Assembly (NCBI GenBank): GCA_033297205.1
Contig: MU859065.1
Coordinates: forward strand, 62,001-126,000
DNA length: 64,000 nt
Source of the DNA: Pseudoneurospora amorphoporcata
Taxonomy: Eukaryota; Ascomycota; Sordariomycetes; Sordariales; Sordariaceae
Direction: 5' to 3'
Made by a program: the position numbers and the translations under genes. The first letter of the stretch is position 1. Each line of letters opens with the position of its first letter. This document shows positions 56,472-64,000 of this stretch, in pieces. Under the pieces are notes generated by a model. It was not told the DNA's origin and searched no databases. It was given only the letters and a program-made list of their open reading frames with translations.

Positions 56472-59400
56472 CCTTCGGCAGGACAACCGAAGCCCCTGTG
56501 CTTCCTCCAGACCATCCTCTGCGAACCGCCTTCTCGCGATATGGAACCTGGACTGCCCGTCATGTCAAGACGGTGCTACCCATGTCGGTAGCGCTCGTCT
56601 TCCTCTTGCTTTATCCCATCTTTTTCCTCTACACGACAGACGCCACCAATGTTACTAGCGGGGTGTCTAACCTTCCTCACCACGTCTGGACTGATGCTCA
56701 GCCGCTTAGTGAACGAGCTGCCGCAGAGCCCGATGTCATCATGCGTTCTATCTGGGTGCATGGCAGCTACATGAAAGCGTTAGACCGCGAGATTTTGCTG
56801 GGAGCTCTGGACCTGCAGAATACTCTCCTAGGACCGACCACCGACTTCAACCCTCGTCGACCGAACGCATCTCGTGTCTTGCCTGATGACCCTACGGTTG
56901 ACATGACCCGGGACCAAAGGGATGCTTTTCACATCGTCAATGGGTTGACGGATCAGTCATGGTTCTTCCACTCGCCTCTACAGTACTGGTGTGGTTCTGC
57001 CGATAATATCGTTGCAGACAAGGACATTATCTCTACTGTCAACGAGAAGAAGACTCAGTCAACTTCGGTTAACGTAACATTGCGGCACTCCATTGTGTTC
57101 AGCGGGAAGCGTTTCGAAGAACGGAGACTTGTCGCTGCTGACGCTCTGGTCATCACCTTGATTCATCTCAGGGATTGCCCCCTCGGTCGACAGTGGGTTA
57201 GAAACGCTGAGAAGCTGGCTGGCCAGGTACACGACAAGTGGACAGTCATTCCATATGACGGCAAGAGCATGGCGAGTCAGTTGTACGAGTTTCAGTTTCG
57301 ACCAATGTCATGGCCGGATTGGTTTCTCTTGACCATCGCTTATTCACTCACGCTATTTTACCTCCTTCTCAGCCTTTCCAAGCTCCGCGCCGTCAAGTCC
57401 AGATTTGGGCTCATGGTTACTATCCTAGCCCAGATTGCGGCTTCGATCGGCTCCAGCTTCACAGTCTGCGCCGTCTTCAAAATCGACTTATCTCGCGTCC
57501 CATACTATGCCTACCCGCTTGTGGTACTGGCTATCAGTATGGAGAACTCTTTCCGGCTGATCAATGCCGTCATCATGACCTCTTCGTCCATCAGCATCAG
57601 CGACAGAATAGGAGAGGCCTTCGGCCAGACCGCTTATGTTGCCGTCGCCAATAGGTTGCAGAATCTGGCTATTCTCCTCGGCCTTTCCAGGATCACGTTC
57701 CCGGGTGTTGCTGCGTTTTGTACGTTTGCTGCAGTTGCCATCGTCTTCGACTTTCTCTACCTCGCGACATTCTTCCTCGCGGTTCTTAGCGTGGATGTGC
57801 GTCAGCGAGAACTTTACGAGCTGGAAAAGGCTTCAGTGAGGAAAACCAATGCCGTCTATGAGACCACCTTGCTCGATCGTATCCGCCGGATTCGCCATAG
57901 TGGGGTGACCATATCAACTCGGGTTGCTGGTACCATAGTCATTCTTGGGTTCATCCTGCTTGCGCAGTCTCACTATGCGCTAGAGAGCGGCAGTCAGTGG
58001 CTAAACTGGATATTTACGAGATCCTGGAGGGTTGCCAAACCTCTTATTAGCAAGTCCTCCCTCCTGGTCGACATCCATCAAGCCAGAAGCCCTACGTCGT
58101 GGCTTCGTCTTCAGGACCATGAGACTGCGCGAGAAGTCATCAATGTGGTCAAGCCATGGGCGCACAGTTATGTTGCACGCGTATATGAACCTTTAATATT
58201 CGTGGCAAAAGGCGCCGATCGTATCCCCCACAGTCGGGAACCAATGTTCTTGCCGGCCGTGTATGACTTCATCCACAACGAGATCCCGCGCTTTGTGGTG
58301 TTCATGTTGACGCTGGTGGCTCTGCTTCTGCTTCTTACCAACTACCTCGTGCATGGCAACGATAAACATGCGGGCGATCCCGACCATCCTGATAATGAGC
58401 CTCTGTTGTCGGTGCGCTCTCTCAGCCACGGCCATGATCTTGATGTCGTTAAGATGGCTGTTTCGCCAGGCAACAAGCTTGTTTCTGTGGGACTGGACAG
58501 GAATATCCAGATTTGGGATGTACCGCTGAACTCGCGGACGCGCGTCATGTCCGATTCTGAAACTCCTTTGGAAAATCCGTTCCCGGTCCTGGCTATGGCC
58601 ATTGATGATGACTCGAAGTGGTTAGCTTTGCTGACATGGCAGAGGGTTCTGCTTTGGGACACTGATGAACAACAGTGGGGGTTATCGCTTCAGGTTGATC
58701 TAGGTGGTCACAAACCTGAATCCGTGTTCTTCAACTACGCGAACAAGGCTTTAGCCTCGCCGTCTCTTGTCATCGTGAGGAAGAACGGCACAATGTTTGA
58801 GTTGGACCTTGGGGATGGGGCATCCAAGGAGTTTACGATTTGCAAGACTCCTTTCGTCATGGTGCTGCCCTTTGCACAGCTCAGTAAGTCTAACGCTTTC
58901 CGTCTGTGGACATAACATTTGCTGACAAATTTATGAATCAGCCTCTCAAAACCAACTCAGCCAGTCGCTTTCTGTCCTAACGCTATCGCGCAAAAGCTGC
59001 ATCCATATAGTAAGACAGCAAGCTGGCGGGTGGATTTCCAAGGAAGTAAAGATCACGACAGGCGAGGCGAAGGACATCCACTCAATCGTCCCTGCGCCCG
59101 ACCTGTCCATGTATCTCATCTGCAGATCCCGCTCGGTTGACCTAGTCGATCTTGAATCGTTCAACGTCATCCAGACCTTCAACACCGAACCCATGGAGCC
59201 ACGGTCACTCAAGCTTCAGCTTTCCTCTCGTGGGGCTCCGCAACACGGGCTACCGCCGCTATCGCTGTGCTACACCAGCCAGGAGACGGGCGATCTCGTG
59301 ATTCAGACCTTCCACCGAGCAGCCAAAGCTGACCCCATGCATCACCCCAAGGATCATGCTCCCGAAGCGCCTCGCCAGCCATGGGACGAGGAGAAGGAGG

Positions 59401-60008
59401 TAAAGAAACGAATCGGAAACCCAGGCCGCTGGGAGATACTGCCCAACGGAGGTATCGTAGGTGTCAGACGAGTACCTGTTGCGTCGTCATCATCACGACG
59501 TAGAAGCTTCCAGGCGGTATCATCAGGAGTCGGTGGAGTTGGAAGCGGTTTGCGACGACGTGGAGGAGCAGCAACAAACAACAGCACGCCTGATTCCCCA
59601 GATGCCACATCCCCAGACATAGGCGCGACGATATGGGAGGCCTGGGCCTTCAACAATCTCGAAAATGCCAAGACAAAGGGTATCGAGACGCAGCCGCTTG
59701 ATCAACAACAACCAGACGAGGAGCAGGATGCCAGCATGTACGATAATTTGCTAGTTTCAGAGCTGGGGCCTATGGTGAGGCTGGGCACGGCGAGTGTGGC
59801 GGTGGGGCTTGGAAACGTGATCAAGGTGGTCAGTGTCGGACACGAGCATTTTGATAAGGTCGCGACAAGGGATCGATTGACAGCGGATAATTTGAGGAAT
59901 CAGAACTTTGTTAGACGGAGGAAGACAGGGGTAGCGGCGCATAGAGCTAGGGGAGGTTTTGGTGGTGGTGGAGGAGGAGGAGGAGCAGGTGCGGCTGCTG
60001 GTATCTGA
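56465..60008 (+). CDS. scp-1: SCAP/Scp1 homologue, sterol-sensing SREBP cleavage-activating protein
   Basis: Exons 56465-58883 and 58942-60008 (donor GTAAGT, acceptor ATCAG) give 1161 residues. The N-terminal helix (about 39-58) is followed by a large luminal loop with NxT/NxS sites, then a sterol-sensing domain of several transmembrane helices at about 280-440 (beginning PMSWPDWFLL), further helices near 485-502 and 609-630, and a C-terminal cytosolic WD40 region from about 645 with an IQIWD blade. This order matches SCAP, which binds SREBP in the ER membrane and, when sterol or oxygen is low, permits its activation. Arg/Gly-rich and Gly-repeat low-complexity segments are added near the end. 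In Neurospora the SREBP-SCAP pathway also influences cellulase secretion. Length fits fungal Scp1 (about 1100). Confidence 0.93.
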
Positions 60009-60890
60009 TTGAAGAGATTACTTAAAATATAGAGTTGGAGTAAAGGGAATGGGAATTGGGATTGGGATGAATTGGTCATTAACATAAAGTAGAAATACCA
60101 TTATGCTATTTTGCTATTTTGACTTCACAACCTGTTCTTGATTGTTGCGGTCAGATGTGTCACGCAGGGTGTTGACTGAAGGTTCAACGAGCAACAATGG
60201 CGTGGGGTATGATACGTCTCTAGAATTTATTGCTATTGTCATAATGAATTTCTGCCAGAATTATTATTGTCTTTCATCTCATAATCCTAACCCACCACGT
60301 TGTCATCCGATACTTAAAACAGCTACAGAAAAAGGTGACAATGGCAAGAGTCATTGAGCGGACTATGACAATAGGACGGTGTCGCAGCTCCCTACTCGTC
60401 AGGTCTTCTATCCACTTATGCCTGGTGGTGAAGCAGGCCGGGGGTCCGGCAGCGACAAGGTTTCGGTGCTGTCGGGCGGGCGATGCCAAGCGAAGGGCCC
60501 CGGCCAATGGAAATCCACCCACAACCCATGCCAGTACTGGGCAGGGTCCCAGCTGAGGTCCAGGACTCCATTTCTATTGACAAGTTGCCCTGCCTTGCCT
60601 GCCCTGCGACTGCAACACAACGTCAAAGAAACCACGAAGGCTATGTGTGCGTGTGTGTGTGTGTTGTACCCACCCCGACAACAACCACGTAATTCCACTT
60701 CCACTTCCGTCTTCCACTTCTCCCTTCTCTCCTTTACAACGAGCAGCTCAACACTCACCAACATAGTTTCTCTTTTTCTGTATCGTAATTATCACCTCAA
60801 CCCGCGATTAACTGTCAACTACCTGTTCAGAAAGTACTCTTTAGCTGTCAACGACAGGTGCAAACGGCCCCGCCGACCCAGCAATTCACA
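60009..60890. promoter_or_regulatory. Intergenic region with promoter and leader of the Tho1-like gene
   Basis: The first part should be the 3' untranslated region of the SCAP gene. A GTGTGC-type repeat lies at 60641-60664, then pyrimidine-rich sequence (about 60690-60780) that is typical of a fungal leader just before the start at 60891. No other gene is supportable. Confidence 0.5.
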
Positions 60891-62169
60891 ATGTCGGACT
60901 ACAATACCATGAAGGTCCCGGAGCTCAAGAAGCTTCTTAACGAGCGCTCTTTGCCCCAGACCGGTAACAAGGCCGATTTGATCGCCCGTCTTCAGGAGCA
61001 CGACAACAAGCAGGCGAAGCCCGCCGATGCTGCCCCAGCTGGTCAGTTTTCCCCGATTCGATGATCATCATCCTTTCCCTGGCTGCAAGAACAAAGCCCG
61101 TCACGTCGCCCTGCCATCATGCACGCGTTTCAATCTTCCACAGTTATTCTCCACGATCGCTACCTCATTATTGGCGTTTGCCAATGCCTACTGTATCATT
61201 GAAGGGCTGGCCGTTGGTTTAACCCAGACCGCTTCCAACGCGCAATTCACCCAGAACTCATCTTGCCACCAACGTCATCATTGCGATTACAGGAACACCA
61301 TTCACTAACATTTTACTTCTAATCCAGCCACCACCAAGAAGGACGGCGATGCCGAGGATGAAATTGACTACGAGGATGATGACTTCCCCGCCGGCGACAA
61401 GAAGGCTGCCGCCACCGAGACCGCTACAGAGTCAGACCCCAAGGCCCCAGTAGAATCCGAGGAGACAAAGACAACAGAAGCCGCTGCCGCTGCTGCCAGC
61501 ACAGAAGAGCCCGCCGCTGCGTCCACCGAGGACGCCGCCAAGGACGACACTACCGCCGCCACGGCTACTACTACTGCCAACGAAGAGCCCAAAGAAGAGG
61601 AGAAGCCTGCCGAGCCTCTCTTCTCCCAACACCTCCCGCCCACCGACGCCAAGTCCGAAGCCGAGAAGCGCGCCGCCCGCGCCGCCCGCTTCGGCATTAC
61701 AACAGACGAGAAGTCAGAGGAGGCCGTGAAGGCTGCGCGCGCCGCCCGCTTCGGCCTGGCCAATGACCAGGTGTCAGCTATCGACAGCGCGTTGCCCGAC
61801 AGGCCGCGCAAGCGTGGTCGTGGTGGTAAGGAGGAGGGTGGTGAGGAGGGTGCCGCCGGTGGCAGTGAGAGGGCAGCTAAGGTTCAGAAGACTGCTGCTG
61901 CTCCTTCTCAAGAGAACAAGGGCGGTAACCAGGGTGGCAACACCCAGAGGCAAGGTGGTGGAAGGAACAGACACGGGAGGAATAACAGGGGCAACAACGG
62001 CGGCCGTGGTGGACAGAACCAGAACCAGAACAACAGCAGGCAACAAGGGAATCAACCCAAGCAGCAGCAACAACAACAACAGAAAAAGCCGGCTGCTGCT
62101 TCTCTTGACCCAGCGGAAAAGGCCAAGCTGGAGGCTAGAGCTAAGCGTTTTGCTGCTGCGTCCTCTTAA
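60891..62169 (+). CDS. tho1: SAP-domain nucleic-acid-binding protein, Tho1/SARNP-like
   Basis: Exons 60891-61041 and 61328-62169 give 330 residues. The 286-base intron (donor GTCAGT, acceptor ATCCAG) is the longest in the window and separates the SAP domain (about residues 5-40, MKVPELKKLLNERSLPQTG) from the rest. An acidic Ala/Glu/Thr-rich linker follows, then two AARAARFG motifs (about 210-240) of the kind found in yeast Tho1 and animal SARNP/CIP29, a Gly/Asn/Arg RGG-like segment with a Gln run, and a final KLEARAKRF motif. Tho1 and SARNP are nuclear mRNP-packaging factors that bind the Sub2/UAP56 helicase through these motifs; the match supports a TREX-linked export role. Confidence 0.9.
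61042..61327 (+). other. Long intron of the Tho1-like gene
   Basis: At 286 bases it is several times the typical intron size here. Donor GTCAGT is weak-to-moderate, with CTAACATT and CTAATCCAG branch/acceptor signals at the end. It contains stop codons in all frames continuing from exon 1, so retention would give a SAP-domain-only protein of about 57 residues ending at 61064. It may hold an intronic RNA or be regulated by retention; I saw no box C/D or H/ACA signature I would defend. Confidence 0.7.
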
Positions 62170-63414
62170 GGCTTAGGTGACCATCAACTAGGAGGATATT
62201 TAATAGCTTCGGAGGGCATGATAACGCGCGGTCAACCAACTTGTAACTCGATATTTTTTTTGTTCGCTCTCTTCACCTTTTTATGACCTCAAAAGGTTTG
62301 GATGCTTGATTTAGGCAGATGAAGAGGGAGAGGTGGTTTGCTCCCTTATGAGACAATGTACAGTAAAGAGAGGTAAGACAGAGAGACATGGACTGAGAGT
62401 GGCTTTTGGTATGGCTAAGAGTGAATAAAGCTTAACTCAATATCTTTAGCTTTCAAACATTGCTTGCTTGCTTGCTTTCCCTCACAAGAGTGTACGTTTA
62501 GCGTTTTGGATGCGTGGCGGACAGGAAAAGTAAAGAGGACGAGGAAGAGACAAGGGTTGATAGAGAAGGTACAATAGTTAAGGTCTTCAAATCTACCTAG
62601 TGTTTTGCTTCACGATAACCGTCAACCTTGATCTTTGAAAAAAACAATATTCGTCGCAAGTAACAGCATATAATATTCGTACATGGTTTTCCATCTTGCA
62701 CCACTGACGGCATATCTATTCTTCACACAGGGGATATCTTGACATTCGAACTTTCTTTTGTTTGGCTTTCACATATGTACCTATTGGACTTATTTGAGTA
62801 CCACCATGAATACCTATCATCAACCTGTACCAATTCGTGCACATCTTCTACACGTCTATTTCCAATCATGAACATCTGCACGCAATTGATTACCGGGTTT
62901 CTGATTGACTTGACTGACCCTAGTACTCTACCTACCTACGTCCGATATTTATGTTTTTCCCACGGCCCCGTGTCTCCAAGGCGAGACAGACCAACAATAA
63001 CAACAACAATTCGCATCTACCAAAAGAAGTTCAGTGACGTATGGTAGCTGACCTAACCTCCCATACATGTTTCTCATATCCATTCTTTGATTTCACTGCT
63101 ACGTCCGTCGCTGCAGTCCAACACCATCATGTATCCCAGAAGAAAGTATCCAAGTCCTAGTTCTAGGCACGAGACAGACAAGATACGTTGTAATGCCGTA
63201 AAAGTTCGTGTATTCATTCCGTGTTTAAAAATACTATGATAACCCATTCATCGATAACACCCCGTCCTTCCTTGCCAATGTTCAAACCCAGTATCCCCCT
63301 CAGTATCCCAAACCACTTCCCAAAACCAATAAAAAGCAATGCCACTGTCATGTCATCCCATCGTTACACGTATATGCCTACACCACATCATCATCTTCCC
63401 CAACCTAAACAAGC
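62170..63414. other. Intergenic region between convergent genes
   Basis: It contains the two 3' untranslated regions and a TTGC tandem run at about 62460-62477. It is AT-richer than the coding flanks and has no supportable gene. Confidence 0.5.
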
Positions 63415-64000
63415 CTACGCACGCTCCCTAGTCGGATACCCCGCCCCCTCCCTAACCGGAGCCCGTATGATCTCCACCTCGCGACTCAACAACTTCCTCA
63501 ACGCAGGGGTGACGATCTTTTCCACATTCTCCTCCTTATCCTCTTCCGCTGTCGGTGCCGTAGCCTTAGTAGCCGTAGTCTTGCCCTTGTTATCCTTAGT
63601 CTTTGTTGTAGCTGCTGCGGGGGGAGACGCGGCCCTAGGCCCAGATTGAGGCCGAGCCGGCAATGGAGGACTCGGTGAGTTGTTGGAGCTGGATCCCTTC
63701 GCATCTGCCAGAGCGGCCGATGCCGATGAGGACGAAGCTGTTGATAACGTCCTCCTGGGACCGGGGAAGTGTTCCTTCCTGTCGATGGCTTCGACCAAAC
63801 GGCGGAAGCGCTGGAAGAGAGCTTCGGCGCGGATGAGGGTTGATTCTAAGTCTATCGTGGTGGATAGCTCGTTCACTATACATCGCTCGCTGTTAGCACA
63901 CAATACTTGACGGCGCATGGTGTGAAAGGGGTTTTCAGAACTTACCATACTTCAACACCTCATCAAAGTGCTTCAAATGCGTCATGATCACATCGCGATG
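63415..64000 (-). CDS. 3' end of an unrecognised protein gene (runs off the window)
   Basis: The last two exons on the minus strand are visible: from the window edge at 64000 down to 63946, and 63875-63415, joined in frame across a 70-base intron (donor GTAAGT, branch GCTAACA, acceptor TATAG). The readable 171 residues begin in a helical segment (MTHLKHFDEVLKYVNELS) that continues as an amphipathic, probable coiled-coil helix through LIRAEALFQRFRRLVEAID. A Ser/Ala/Pro-rich then Lys/Thr/Ala-rich low-complexity linker follows. The C-terminus is a conserved-looking basic helix and tail (RKLLSREVEIIR, ending PTRERA). I cannot name the family from this fragment. Confidence 0.75.

Noticed and set aside
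1..64000. RIP-degraded transposon content
   Set aside because: I saw no long AT-rich, TpA-loaded block or transposase/reverse-transcriptase remnants; only the short repeat pair shows RIP-direction changes.

Overview
The window looks like euchromatic nuclear DNA of a filamentous ascomycete, most likely Neurospora or a close Sordariales relative. The signs are short introns (mostly 50-110 bases) with GTAAGT-like donors, CTAAC-like branch points and AG acceptors; GC-rich third codon positions; ACCTACCT/AGGTAGGT motifs scattered between genes; and fungal orthologues such as Spb1, Ssh4, Scp1/SCAP, Tho1 and Cdt2. There is no prokaryotic operon structure, no CRISPR array, no rRNA or convincing tRNA gene, and no intact transposon.

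Layout. 1-8450: a gene-poor stretch ending in the leader of a Zn2Cys6 transcription factor (8451-10793, plus strand; an alternative stop lies at 10447). 10794-14993: gene-free, with a repeated ACACTCCTTT motif just after the factor and one copy of a dispersed repeat. 14994-16640 (minus): Ssh4-type SPRY membrane protein. 18985-20556 (minus): single-pass membrane protein with a highly charged tail. 22692-24488 (minus): disordered protein with one small conserved C-terminal block. 28491-29360 (minus): endonuclease/exonuclease/phosphatase-family hydrolase. 31273-32106 (plus): disordered acidic protein ending in a PP1-docking-like motif. 34980-41117 (plus): 2019-residue RhoGEF (DH)-like protein. 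42787-45253 (minus): Cdt2-type WD40 receptor, divergent from 46302-49018 (plus), the Spb1 ribosomal RNA methyltransferase. 49790-50110: second copy of the dispersed repeat. 50253-51717 (minus): JMJD7-like JmjC hydroxylase with a GC-AG intron. 51718-56464: long leader or promoter region of the SCAP homologue at 56465-60008 (plus). 60891-62169 (plus): Tho1/SARNP-like SAP-domain protein. 63415-64000 (minus): 3' end of an unrecognised gene running off the window.

Functions cover sterol sensing (SCAP), endosomal/vacuolar sorting (Ssh4), ribosome biogenesis (Spb1), replication licensing and ubiquitin ligation (Cdt2), mRNP export (Tho1), small-GTPase or polarity signalling (DH-like protein) and transcription (Zn2Cys6). 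They do not form a biosynthetic cluster or one pathway. The zinc-cluster factor and SCAP could both relate to sterol control, but that link is weak inference.

I did not find a clearly new multi-gene system. The best leads are the spliced SUMO-motif C-terminus of the transcription factor, the repeated motif behind it, a SINE-like repeat pair, a splice-dependent upstream start in the SCAP gene, the GC-AG intron in the JmjC gene, and the RVxF-tailed disordered protein. All exon boundaries were derived by eye from reading frames, splice consensus and family conservation.
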